6,953 bases of DNA from an uncultured Collinsella sp. (GCA_900543605.1 UQSK01000074.1:1-6953); one strand, 5' to 3'; positions 1 through 6,563 are shown, numbered from the stretch's first letter. Notes: generated by a model from the sequence alone, not told the origin. A program made the numbers and translations.

Positions 1-49
1 ACGAGATTACTACGCGTCTCGTGGGCTCGGAGATGTGTATAAGAGACAG
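1..49 (+). other. Illumina Nextera P7-side adapter (artefact)
   Basis: This is library-preparation sequence, not genome. Bases 1-7 (ACGAGAT) are the last seven bases of the Illumina P7 primer. Bases 8-15 (TACTACGC) occupy the i7 index position and match, from memory, a Nextera XT v2 index. Bases 16-30 (GTCTCGTGGGCTCGG) are the read-2 adapter and 31-49 (AGATGTGTATAAGAGACAG) the 19-base Tn5 mosaic end. Genomic sequence starts at base 50. The adapter is read in frame as a false C-terminal tail of the leftward peptidase gene. Confidence 0.98.
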
Positions 50-1176
50 GGCATCTGCTCAAACATCCACGGGAACATGGCCTCGCCGGTAAACATGAGC
101 GGGCGCGCGAGGGTGTCGAACTCGGCACGATGAGCTTTCTCTTCTGCCGCGGCCCAGCGAATGGGCATAGTGTCGCCGTCAGCGTAGATGAACTCCTGAA
201 GCGTCCAGTACAGCGGATTCGTGCGCGTGTTGGTGCGCTCGAAGGCGCGCATCAAAAAGCTGTCAGATACAGAGGCGTCACAGGTCAGCGTGCCGTCGCC
301 GTCAACAAAAGCGTGATCGATAATCCAATGCATGCGCTCAAAGCTCGGCTTCATGCCAAAGTCGCTGCCCATAAGCTGCAGGCGCTCCACCGTCATTGGC
401 GAGCCGTCGGGCAGCGCGGGCTTCTGCTCCTCAAGCGCATCGGCCAGGGCTGCCACGCGCACGACGTCAGCGGGGTAGCGGTCATAATACTGCTGCGTCT
501 TGGCGGCCATGCGCGGGAAGGTGTGCGCGTAGACCTCGCTTGCGCTCGCCGGCACGTGGGGGATGCCGCCGCAGGTAAAGCTCGCCGCCACACCCTCGGG
601 GAAGAGCGACAGGTAGCTCAGCGTCAAAAAACCGCCGTAGCTTTGGCCGAGCGTGACCCACGGCTTGCCGCCAAAGCCCACTAGGCGCAGGTACTCAAAA
701 TCGCGCACGATGGAGCTGGCAAGATGGCGCTTGAGGAAATCCGCCTGCGAGCGTGCTGTATCGGCGCTGGCGGCCGTTGCGCGATCACCCAGTGCCTTGA
801 TCGTGCGTCCGTCCACGCAGCTACTGCGTCCGGTGCCGCGCTGGTCGGGAAGGACCACACGGAAGTGCTTGACGGCCTCCTCGATCCAGCCGTCGCTTGT
901 GGGCGACAGCGGACGCGGGCTCTCGCCGCCGGGGCCGCCCTGTAAAAACAGGAGCAGCGGCAGATCGTCGTTGATGCGGTCGGGCGCGCAAACCACGCGG
1001 TAGAAAAGCTTGATGCTCTCGGGCGCGCCGGCGATGGGCGCCGGCATAGTGCCGCGGCGCATGGTGCTGCCGACGGCCAGGAGCATCGGCTCCAGGCCGC
1101 GCCAGTCAAGGGGGACGTCGATGCTGTGGTCTTCGACGTAAAGGCCGGGGACGTGGTACGAAGTGATGAGGGCCAT
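50..1176 (-). CDS. Proline iminopeptidase-like alpha/beta hydrolase (peptidase family S33), 3' end missing
   Basis: Likely a cytoplasmic aminopeptidase releasing N-terminal proline (or a related residue) from peptides; the exact substrate cannot be read from sequence. From the ATG at 1176, residues 80-84 are the GGPGG oxyanion-hole motif, 111-118 DQRGTGRS, and 177-182 GQSYGG, the nucleophile elbow with Ser179 as catalytic serine. The last genomic residues (356-375, LARPLMFTGE...) resemble the family segment before the catalytic Asp and His, so both are lost. 375 residues remain of a usual 420-440; the frame then runs into adapter and would show a false tail CLLYTSPSPRDA. I chose the start at 1176 because VPGLYVEDHSIDVPLDW begins the recognisable family sequence just after it and GGAAG precedes it by six bases. 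An in-frame ATG at 1257 has no ribosome binding site. Diverges from proA. Confidence 0.88.
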
Positions 1177-1288
1177 GTGAGTCTTCCGTTCGTTGCGGTG
1201 TTTCGGGTTGACCAATTCTACCGCCGCGGGCGAGGCCATGCGCAAATCGGCTACCATGGTTGCAAACTTCTAGGAGAAAGGGCCGCTC
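1177..1288. promoter_or_regulatory. Divergent promoter region between the S33 peptidase gene and proA
   Basis: This 112-base gap must carry the start signals of both genes. For the leftward gene, TAGAAT (minus strand, 1220-1215) is a fair -10, with TTGCGC (1245-1240) upstream at a long 19-base spacing. For proA, TACCAT (1252-1257) could be a -10 about 30 bases before the ATG, but no good -35 stands in front of it. TTGACC at 1208-1213 looks like a -35 but lacks a matching -10. The proA ribosome binding site AGGAGA is at 1272-1277. No operator-like repeat was found. Confidence 0.35.
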
Positions 1289-2575
1289 ATGTCGGTCGAT
1301 ATAGCCACGTATGTCCACGATCTTGCCGTTGCCGCCAAGGGAGCGTCGGCCTCGCTTGCCACGGCGAGCAACGAGCAGCGCCAGGAGGCCGTGCGCGCCA
1401 TGGCCGCAGCACTGCGCAACGGTGTCGACTCCATCGTCGCCGCCAACGAGCTCGATATGTCCGCCGCGCGCGATGCGGGTACCTCGGCCGGACTGCTCGA
1501 TCGTCTGCTGCTGACGCCCGAGCGCGTCGAGGGCATGGCCGCCGGCCTGGAAAAGCTCGCCGAGCTGCCCGATCCCGTGGGCCGCGTACTCGACCACCGC
1601 GTGCTTGCAAGCGGCGTGGACCTGACCCGTGTGAGTGTGCCGCTGGGCCTGGTCGCTATGGTCTACGAGGCGCGCCCCAACGTGACGGCCGACGCCGCAG
1701 GCATCTGCATCCGTACCGGCAACGCCTGCATTCTGCGCGGCGGCTCGCTGGCCTATCACTCGTGTGCCATGATCGCCGAGCTGCTGGCCGATGCGCTCGA
1801 GGCCAAGGGCTTCCCGCGCGAGGCCGTCTCGATGATTGAGTCCACCGATCGCGAAGCCACCGGCGAGCTTATGAAGCTCCGCGGTATCGTCGACGTGCTC
1901 ATTCCGCGCGGTGGTGCGGGCCTGATTCAGCGCTGCGTGCGCGAGTCGCTTGTGCCGGTGATCGAGACGGGCACGGGCAACTGCCACATCTACGTGCATG
2001 AATCCGCCGACTTTGATAAGGCGCTCAACATTATCGTTAATGCCAAGACCCAGCGCGTAGGCGTGTGCAATGCCGCCGAGTCGCTGCTGGTCGACCGTGC
2101 TGTGGCCGATCCGTTTTTGCCTGCGGTCGTGGCCGTGCTGCATGACCACGGCGTGTTCATTCACGGCGACGAGGCAACCTGCGCCGCATGCGCCGATGCC
2201 GGCTTTGTGGAGGGCGATGACTACGTCGCCGCGACAGAGGAGGACTGGGGTCGCGAGTACCTGGCGCTTGAGATGAGCGTGAAGGTCGTGGCAAACGAGG
2301 ATGAGGCCATCGCACACATCAACCGCTACGGCACGATGCACTCCGAGGCCATCGTTGCCGAGGACACGGATGCTTGCGAGCGCTTCCTGGATGCGGTCGA
2401 TGCCTCGGCCGTGTACGCCAACGCCAGCACGCGCTTCACCGACGGCGGCGAGTTTGGCCTGGGCGCCGAGATCGGTATCTCGACCCAAAAGCTCCACGCC
2501 CGCGGCCCCTTTGCCGCCGAGGCCCTCACCACCTACAAATACAAGCTCCGCGGCACCGGCCAGGTCCGTCCCTAA
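1289..2575 (+). CDS. proA: Glutamate-5-semialdehyde dehydrogenase (gamma-glutamyl phosphate reductase)
   Basis: Catalyses NADPH-dependent reduction of gamma-glutamyl phosphate to glutamate 5-semialdehyde, the second step of proline synthesis from glutamate, in the cytoplasm. The product is 428 residues, close to the usual 415-430, and looks complete. Visible aldehyde-dehydrogenase-superfamily signatures are VYEARPNVTADAAG (125-138), followed by IRTGNACILRGG (141-152); VPVIETGTGNCHIYV (222-236); VGVCNAAESLLV (257-268), whose Cys260 should be the catalytic thiol; and the ProA signature EFGLGAEIGISTQKLHARGP (388-407). The ATG at 1289 is preceded by AGGAG (1272-1276), twelve bases away, and the stop is TAA. 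The usual partner proB (glutamate 5-kinase) is not adjacent upstream, where a divergent peptidase gene sits, so proA is transcribed alone here. A strong hairpin terminator follows 14 bases after the stop. Confidence 0.97.
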   Translation: MSVDIATYVHDLAVAAKGASASLATASNEQRQEAVRAMAAALRNGVDSIVAANELDMSAARDAGTSAGLLDRLLLTPERVEGMAAGLEKLAELPDPVGRVLDHRVLASGVDLTRVSVPLGLVAMVYEARPNVTADAAGICIRTGNACILRGGSLAYHSCAMIAELLADALEAKGFPREAVSMIESTDREATGELMKLRGIVDVLIPRGGAGLIQRCVRESLVPVIETGTGNCHIYVHESADFDKALNIIVNAKTQRVGVCNAAESLLVDRAVADPFLPAVVAVLHDHGVFIHGDEATCAACADAGFVEGDDYVAATEEDWGREYLALEMSVKVVANEDEAIAHINRYGTMHSEAIVAEDTDACERFLDAVDASAVYANASTRFTDGGEFGLGAEIGISTQKLHARGPFAAEALTTYKYKLRGTGQVRP

Positions 2576-2589
2576 CGCCCGCGCAAACA

Positions 2590-2630
2590 AAAACCACCAC
2601 AAAGGTGCCTTTTCCCTTTGTGGTGGTTTT
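2590..2630. terminator. Bidirectional intrinsic terminator, repeat copy 1
   Basis: A perfect 16-base-pair stem (2590-2605 with 2615-2630) encloses a nine-base loop (TGCCTTTTC). The arms start and end in A/T runs, so a U tract is made in either direction. It lies between the convergent proA and HD-domain genes and can terminate both. It is 38/40 identical to the hairpin at 3301-3340, and both differences are in the loop. Confidence 0.93.
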
Positions 2631-2645
2631 AAGTGGCGTGGGCGG

Positions 2646-3245
2646 TTAGGCCTGGAAGGTATCGCGGTCGGGGGCGAAGGATTGCATGGCCGCGATGGTG
2701 CGGTCGAAGAGCTCGGGGAGCTCCCAGCCCAGCATCTCGGCGCCCTGCGAAATCACGTCACGCGAGCAGCCGGCGGCAAAGCGCTTGTCCTTGAACTTCT
2801 TCTTGAGCGACTTAGTCGTAAAGTCCATGACGCTCTTGCTCGGACGCATGATGACAGCGGCGCCGATCAGGCCGGTGAGCTCATCGCAGGCAAACAGGAT
2901 CTTTTCCATCTGCAGCTCGGGTTTGGGCAGCGAGGTGTTGAAGTCCGACGTGTGCGTCTGGATGGCGCGAATGAGCTCGGGAGACGCACCTTCGCCCTCA
3001 AGAATCTCGGCAGCATAGATGGTGTGGTTCATGGGGTCGTCCTCATGCTCCTCCCAATCCAGGTCGTGCAGCAGACCGACGATGCCCCAAAACTCCTCGT
3101 TCTCGGGGTCGAACTCGCGCGCAAAGTAGCGCATAGTGCCCTCGACCGTCTCGCCATGGGTGATATGGAACGGGTCCTTGTTGTGCTCATTGAGCAGTTC
3201 GAACGCGCGGTCGCGGGTGATTCCGGCGGTAAGCGGCTCTGCCAT
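2646..3245 (-). CDS. HD-superfamily hydrolase (COG2316-like)
   Basis: A 199-residue predicted metal-dependent phosphohydrolase of the HD superfamily; its substrate is unknown. The metal-binding pattern is visible: HITHGE (27-32), the HD doublet in GLLHDLDW (57-64; His60-Asp61), His74 in PMNHTI, His98 in IQTHTSD and Asp121 in CDELTGLIGAA (120-130). The arrangement resembles the single-domain COG2316 group of predicted HD hydrolases, and no second domain, signal peptide or membrane segment is seen. The start is ATG at 3245 with a clear AAGGAG (minus strand 3257-3252) six bases upstream; the stop is TAA. The gene is bracketed by two near-identical terminator hairpins (2590-2630 and 3300-3340), so it is probably a single-gene transcript. 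A weak minus-strand promoter (TTGTTC at 3298-3293, TATCGA 16 bases further on) could lie just after the upstream hairpin. A nucleotide or nucleoside-phosphate substrate would be a guess. Confidence 0.87.
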   Translation of the reverse strand: MAEPLTAGITRDRAFELLNEHNKDPFHITHGETVEGTMRYFAREFDPENEEFWGIVGLLHDLDWEEHEDDPMNHTIYAAEILEGEGASPELIRAIQTHTSDFNTSLPKPELQMEKILFACDELTGLIGAAVIMRPSKSVMDFTTKSLKKKFKDKRFAAGCSRDVISQGAEMLGWELPELFDRTIAAMQSFAPDRDTFQA

Positions 3246-3299
3246 AGGGGACTCCTTGTGCTCGTGGGTATCGATAAGAATGAATACTACTAGAACAAG

Positions 3300-3340
3300 A
3301 AAACCACCACAAAGGTGCCTGTCCCCTTTGTGGTGGTTTT
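3300..3340. terminator. Intrinsic terminator downstream of the CarD-like gene, repeat copy 2
   Basis: A perfect 16-base-pair stem (3300-3315 with 3325-3340) has a nine-base loop (TGCCTGTCC). On the minus strand it comes 13 bases after the stop of the CarD-like gene and ends in TTTT followed by CTTGTTCT. It should therefore end that transcript before the HD gene. Its arms are identical to those of the hairpin at 2590-2630. Confidence 0.92.
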
Positions 3341-3353
3341 TGGCGCGGATGAG

Positions 3354-3839
3354 TTAGTTGAGGGCGGCTTGGGCTAGGCGGGCTTCAGCGTCCTCCTCGG
3401 TGACGCCCAAGGCCACAGCGAACTCCTCGATGGAGCGGCGCTTGGCTTCCTTGAGTACGCGCATGTAGTAGGAGCTGGGCTTTTTATCAGCTTTCTCGGC
3501 CTGGCGAATGCGGTGCATCATGGTTTTTGCCACGCGGACCGTCTCGGGCGCGCCCAGCTTGAGCTGCTGCTTAAAGTGCGTCTCCTCAAGTGAGCTGTTG
3601 CGCTCGGTAAAGGTGTCGCACTCCAGCTCGTCGTAGTGGCTCAGCAGGTGCTCGGCATCTTGCTGAGAGATGGCGGCGTGCAAACGGTCGGCCTGCGCCA
3701 CGGGGTACATGAGGATCGTCTGTGCATGTCCCTGCTTGGTCTCGAGCAACAGCATGGGCTGCGGTGTGTCGTCCCTAAAACCGACGACGGTGCAGACTCC
3801 CTGACCCGGATGAATGACGTGTTGACCGATTGAGAACAT
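3354..3839 (-). CDS. CarD-family transcriptional regulator
   Basis: A 161-residue protein with the N-terminal CarD/CdnL RNA-polymerase-interacting domain (about residues 1-60; MFSIGQHVIHPGQGVCTVVGF is the typical opening) and a mostly helical, charged C-terminal part (about 75-157). Family members bind the RNA polymerase beta subunit and stabilise open promoter complexes, mainly at housekeeping and rRNA promoters. Unusually, this protein contains no tryptophan, whereas Mycobacterium CarD inserts a conserved tryptophan of its C-terminal domain into the promoter bubble edge. By eye, the segment ERNSSLEETHFKQQL (80-93+) replaces that region. It may thus be a paralogue acting differently from a canonical CarD. 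The start is ATG at 3839 with GGAGG (minus strand 3848-3844) four bases upstream; the stop is TAA. It diverges from argS and ends in its own terminator. Family assignment is firm; target genes are unknown. Confidence 0.9.
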   Translation of the reverse strand: MFSIGQHVIHPGQGVCTVVGFRDDTPQPMLLLETKQGHAQTILMYPVAQADRLHAAISQQDAEHLLSHYDELECDTFTERNSSLEETHFKQQLKLGAPETVRVAKTMMHRIRQAEKADKKPSSYYMRVLKEAKRRSIEEFAVALGVTEEDAEARLAQAALN

Positions 3840-3853
3840 GCTACCTCCAACTT

Positions 3854-3869
3854 ATACGAATTTACGTAT
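3854..3869. promoter_or_regulatory. Short inverted repeat in the 5' leader of the CarD-like gene
   Basis: ATACG and CGTAT are separated by six bases, just upstream of the ribosome binding site of the leftward CarD-like gene. Candidate -10 hexamers lie directly upstream of it on the minus strand (TATTCT 3879-3874, or TAGACA following TTGCGC at 17 bases). The position between promoter and ribosome binding site fits an operator or small leader hairpin. Five-base arms are weak evidence. Confidence 0.25.
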
Positions 3870-4170
3870 GTCTAGAATAACACGCTGACGTGCGCAAACC
3901 CTTACTTTATGCAGGAAAAGCACACAACTCTGATAGGTAAGAGTATTCGATAACAGACGCAGCTCATTCACACCTTTATGCATTTTCAACGCCTGCATAA
4001 TCTGCAGGCAGACCGGCATCTTTGAGTGACTCCATACAAGCTGTAGTCATTTTTGTGCATATGCAATATCTATTAGCTTTACCCTGCGACAGTGCCCGTC
4101 GCTTGTGATAGAGTGCTACAAACTCTGGCTTTTGCCCTACGAGTGACCAAGAGCTCGGGGGCTTTAACAC
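3870..4170. other. Non-coding spacer between the divergent CarD-like gene and argS
   Basis: About 300 bases without a supportable gene, noticeably more AT-rich than its surroundings. It must hold both divergent promoters. It contains a 7-base-pair hairpin GCCTGCA/TGCAGGC with a five-base loop (3991-4009) that has no T tract, and a perfect 10-base palindrome TGCATATGCA (4056-4065). For argS, TGATAG (4106-4111) and TACAAA (4117-4122) are possible -10 elements, but neither has a convincing -35. I see no T-box antiterminator motif, so no tRNA-sensing leader is supported. Confidence 0.5.
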
Positions 4171-4177
4171 AAGGAGG
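4171..4177 (+). promoter_or_regulatory. Ribosome binding site that sets the argS start
   Basis: AAGGAGG is a full-strength Shine-Dalgarno sequence four bases before the ATG at 4182. It argues against the in-frame ATG at 4092, which would add 30 residues unlike the family and would place this site inside the coding region. Confidence 0.9.
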
Positions 4178-4181
4178 ATCT

Positions 4182-6035
4182 ATGCCCGAGAAGATTGAAG
4201 AGCTGGTACGCGCTGCGCTTGCTGCGGCCCAGGAGGCCGGCGACCTTTCCGCATTTGAACTTGACGATTGCGCTATCGAGCGACCGGCTGGCACTTCTCA
4301 TGGCGAGTGGACCTCTACCATGGCCCTGAAGTCCGCCAAGCTGGCCCACTCCGCCCCGCGCAAGATCGCCGAGGCCATCGTTGCCCATATGCCCGAGGAC
4401 CCCGCGATCGAGAAGGTCGAGATCGCAGGCCCCGGCTTTATCAACTTTTACCTCTCCGTTGCCGTCAAGAATGCCATTTTTGGCGAGGCTCGCGAGAAGG
4501 GTATGGACTTCGCTAAGTCCAACGTCGGTGGTGGCCTGAAGACCCAGGTCGAGTTCGTTTCCGCTAACCCCGTCGGCCCCATGCACATCGGCCACGGCCG
4601 CTGGGCCGCGCTGGGCGACTCGCTCTGCCGTGTTATGGATCACGCCGGTTACGTCATCCAGCGTGAGTTCTACATCAACGACCACGGCTCTCAGATGAAC
4701 ACCTTCGGCAACTCCATCAGCACGCGCTATATGCAGCTTGCCGACATCATCGCCAAGCAGGGCGTGGATATCGATGAGGCTCACAAGATTCTGATCGCCG
4801 ACCGCGACGCCTTTGTCGCCGACGAGAACGACGAGCACCCCGAGACCCATCCGTATCAGGACAACTTTGCCGAGACTCTGGGCAAGGACTCCTACGGCGG
4901 CGACTACATCATCGACGAGGCCGCCGAGTTCTGGCGCACCGACGGCGATAAGTGGGTCAACGCTGATCCGCAGGAACGCATGGAGAGCTTCCGCGAGCGC
5001 GGCTATGTAAAGATGGTCGACAACATGCGCGACCTCTGCCACGCCGTCAATTGCGACTTCGATCGTTGGTTCTCCGAGCGCTCGCTGTATGTGAAGGACA
5101 CCGAGGGCGAGACCGCTGGCACCTCCGCCGTCGACCGCGCTTTTGAGAAGCTCGACAAGATGGGCTACCTCTACACCAAGGACGGCGCCCTGTGGTTCCG
5201 CTCCACCGACCTGGGCGATGACAAGGACCGCGTCCTGATCAAGTCCGATGGCGAGTACACCTACTTCGCCTCCGACGTTGCCTATCACTGGGATAAGTTC
5301 CAGCGCGTCGACCACGTCATCGACATCTGGGGCGCCGACCACCATGGCTATATCGACCGCGTCCGCTGCGTCTGCGACGCTCTTGGCTATCCCGGCAAGT
5401 TTGAGGTTCTGCTGGGCCAGCTCGTCAACCTGCTGCGCAACGGCAAGCCCGTCCGTATGTCCAAGCGTAAGGGCACCATGGTGACCCTTCAGGAGCTCGT
5501 CGACGAGGTCGGCTCCGATGCCGCTCGCTACACGCTCATCTCCAAGAGCTCTAACCAGATGGTCGACTTCGATATTGAGGCCGTTAAGAAGCGCGACAAC
5601 TCCAACCCGGTGTACTACGTACAGTACGCTCACGCCCGCGTGTGCTCCATTCTGCGCCGTGCCGCTGACGTTACGCCCGAGCAGGCTGACGAGATGGGCA
5701 TGAAGGCCGTCGCCGCCAAGGCCATCGGTGAGAACGTCGATTACTCGCTGCTGACCGACCCGACCGAGCTCGCCCTTTCGCGTAAGCTCAACGAGCTCAC
5801 CGACCTCATCGCCAGCTGCGCTCGCGACCGCGCCCCGTTCCGTCTGACGCACTTTGCTGAGGAACTCGCCGGCGACTTCCACAGCTTCTACGCTGCCTGC
5901 CAGGTGCTGCCGAGCGAGGGCCGTCCCGTCGACCCCGAGCTTTCGCGCGCCCGTCTGGCCGCTTGCGACGCCGTCCGCGTAACGCTCGCCCTGGTGCTCA
6001 CCCTTGTTGGTGTCTCCGCTCCCGAGCAGATGTAA
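4182..6035 (+). CDS. argS: Arginyl-tRNA synthetase
   Basis: Class I aminoacyl-tRNA synthetase that charges tRNA-Arg with arginine using ATP, in the cytoplasm. The 617-residue product shows an N-terminal additional domain (about 1-110, containing GPGFINFYLS at 83-92), the catalytic Rossmann fold with SANPVGPMHIGHGR (127-140; HIGH at 135-138), GADHHGYIDR (384-393) and the KMSKS-loop equivalent RMSKRKGTMVTL (425-436). The DALR anticodon-binding domain follows from about YAHARVCSIL (482-491) to the typical end GVSAPEQM. The protein is longer than the usual 550-590. An apparent extra stretch of some 35-45 residues lies at about 190-236, rich in Asp/Glu/His, between RYMQLA and YGGDYI. Start chosen by AAGGAGG at 4171-4177; stop TAA. 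Transcribed alone, divergent from the CarD-like gene, with a terminator 45 bases after the stop. Confidence 0.97.
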   Translation: MPEKIEELVRAALAAAQEAGDLSAFELDDCAIERPAGTSHGEWTSTMALKSAKLAHSAPRKIAEAIVAHMPEDPAIEKVEIAGPGFINFYLSVAVKNAIFGEAREKGMDFAKSNVGGGLKTQVEFVSANPVGPMHIGHGRWAALGDSLCRVMDHAGYVIQREFYINDHGSQMNTFGNSISTRYMQLADIIAKQGVDIDEAHKILIADRDAFVADENDEHPETHPYQDNFAETLGKDSYGGDYIIDEAAEFWRTDGDKWVNADPQERMESFRERGYVKMVDNMRDLCHAVNCDFDRWFSERSLYVKDTEGETAGTSAVDRAFEKLDKMGYLYTKDGALWFRSTDLGDDKDRVLIKSDGEYTYFASDVAYHWDKFQRVDHVIDIWGADHHGYIDRVRCVCDALGYPGKFEVLLGQLVNLLRNGKPVRMSKRKGTMVTLQELVDEVGSDAARYTLISKSSNQMVDFDIEAVKKRDNSNPVYYVQYAHARVCSILRRAADVTPEQADEMGMKAVAAKAIGENVDYSLLTDPTELALSRKLNELTDLIASCARDRAPFRLTHFAEELAGDFHSFYAACQVLPSEGRPVDPELSRARLAACDAVRVTLALVLTLVGVSAPEQM

Positions 6036-6080
6036 GCTGCGGGTCATTTGACTGCGCAAGTTTGGTTTAACTGAGCCTTG

Positions 6081-6113
6081 AAAGCCCGATCTCCCACGGA
6101 GGTCGGGCTTTTT
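6081..6113 (+). terminator. Intrinsic terminator of argS
   Basis: The stem AAAGCCCGATCTCC (6081-6094) pairs with GGAGGTCGGGCTTT (6098-6111): 14 pairs, one of them U-G, around a three-base loop CAC. A run of five T (6109-6113) completes it. It lies 45 bases after the argS stop and separates argS from the downstream gene. Confidence 0.93.
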
Positions 6114-6157
6114 GCAAACGCCGACGTATTGACGAATTTGGAACTGCTGGAAATACG

Positions 6158-6307
6158 AAACTATGCCGGTTTACTACGATGAAATGAGAAATTCCAACCA
6201 CGCCGGCTTTTCGCAAAAAAGTGCAAGGCATCTACCTGCGGTTTTAGTTCAACAAGTTTCGGAGTGGTCGCGGTTGAGCGATTCATCGTAGTAAACCGCC
6301 ATAGTTT
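6158..6307. repeat. 150-base element with 26-base terminal inverted repeats (MITE-like or structured RNA)
   Basis: The left arm (6158-6183) and right arm (6282-6307) are inverted copies matching at 25 of 26 positions; the only mismatch is 6166 against 6299. Each arm contains CGGTTTACTACGATGAA. The 98-base interior adds further complementarity (6195-6199 with 6272-6276, then 6201-6202 with 6269-6270), so the whole unit could fold as a long hairpin. No open frame of note and no clear target-site duplication is seen at its edges. There is no T tract after the right arm, so it is not a simple terminator. It lies between the argS terminator and the candidate promoters of the next gene. A short non-autonomous transposable element, an interspersed palindromic repeat or an independent structured RNA are all possible. 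Confidence 0.8.
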
Positions 6308-6355
6308 TGGCGGAGGCAGTCAGATTTGTGGGTGTTAAACCAAAGATTGTCCCTT

Positions 6356-6384
6356 TTGACTAGTCGTTTAAGAACGTCCTCAAT
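6356..6384 (+). promoter_or_regulatory. Candidate upstream promoter of the GTG-start (rho-like) gene
   Basis: TTGACT (6356-6361) matches the -35 consensus at five of six bases. The hexamer 17 bases further on, CTCAAT (6379-6384), is a poor -10. A palindrome GACTAGTC (6358-6365) overlaps the -35. Tentative. Confidence 0.25.
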
Positions 6385-6391
6385 GACTAAG

Positions 6392-6419
6392 TTGCAGGTG
6401 GTTGCGGTTGTGTTACACT
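6392..6419 (+). promoter_or_regulatory. Candidate extended -10 promoter of the GTG-start (rho-like) gene
   Basis: TACACT (6414-6419) is preceded by TGT, giving an extended -10 element (TGnTACACT). TTGCAG (6392-6397) stands 16 bases upstream as a weak -35. Transcription would begin near 6426 and give a leader of roughly 138 bases. This is the best promoter match between the inverted-repeat element and the gene at 6564. Confidence 0.45.
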
Positions 6420-6424
6420 AACGC

Positions 6425-6563
6425 TGCGTATATGACGCAAATATCTCGATACAGATCAATGATGTCCGTCGGTATTTGACGGAGCTAGACTGTTTAGCCG
6501 CCCTGAAGGTTTATGCAGGGAGCATGTGATCACAGGGCTTGAAAAGAAAGTTGAGCAAACACT
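6425..6563 (+). promoter_or_regulatory. Structured 5' leader of the GTG-start gene
   Basis: The stretch holds several short hairpins: TGCGT/ACGCA (6425-6439), TCCGTC/GACGGA with a seven-base loop (6465-6483), and CCCTG/CAGGG (6501-6520). A second CAGGGC (6533-6538) can pair instead with GCCCTG (6500-6505), giving a mutually exclusive fold that encloses the palindrome TGTGATCACA (6525-6534). Together with a weak ribosome binding site this could be an attenuator or translational control region. If the gene is rho, autoregulation in the leader would fit what is known in E. coli. The structures are short and the role is inferred. Confidence 0.3.

Noticed and set aside
130..684. 184-codon open frame on the plus strand
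   Set aside because: Antisense to the peptidase gene, whose own motifs (GGPGG, DQRGTGRS, GQSYGG) are clear.
1106..2602. 498-codon open frame on the minus strand across proA
   Set aside because: Antisense shadow of proA with a repetitive His/Gly/Ala/Arg composition. It also runs through the proA terminator and overlaps the peptidase start.
2301..3293. 330-codon open frame on the plus strand over the end of proA and the HD gene
   Set aside because: It reads proA in the wrong frame, crosses the terminator, then reads the antisense of the HD gene. It resembles no known protein.
3991..4009. GCCTGCA/TGCAGGC hairpin as a terminator
   Set aside because: No T tract follows on either strand, and no gene ends there.
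4046..4066. Possible arginine-repressor (ARG box) site before argS, minus strand around ATGCACAAAAATGAC
   Set aside because: Only a partial match to the Bacillus-type box, and no second box was found. Chance is likely in AT-rich sequence.
3976..4170. Possible small 64-residue gene on the minus strand in the argS upstream spacer
   Set aside because: It would start at a GTG with no ribosome binding site (the sequence in front is the complement of the argS Shine-Dalgarno), shows no recognisable features, and covers the argS promoter region.
3840..4181. T-box riboswitch upstream of argS
   Set aside because: No T-box consensus, specifier-like stem or terminator/antiterminator pair can be found.
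4164..6059. 631-codon open frame on the minus strand across all of argS
   Set aside because: It mirrors argS codon by codon. GC-rich codon bias keeps the antisense frame open. The product is Val/Leu/Gly/Asp-rich with no family resemblance, while the plus strand has all the ArgS motifs.
6525..6534. TGTGATCACA as a CRP/FNR-type site
   Set aside because: The half-sites abut with no central spacer, unlike CRP or FNR sites, and it lies inside the transcribed leader.
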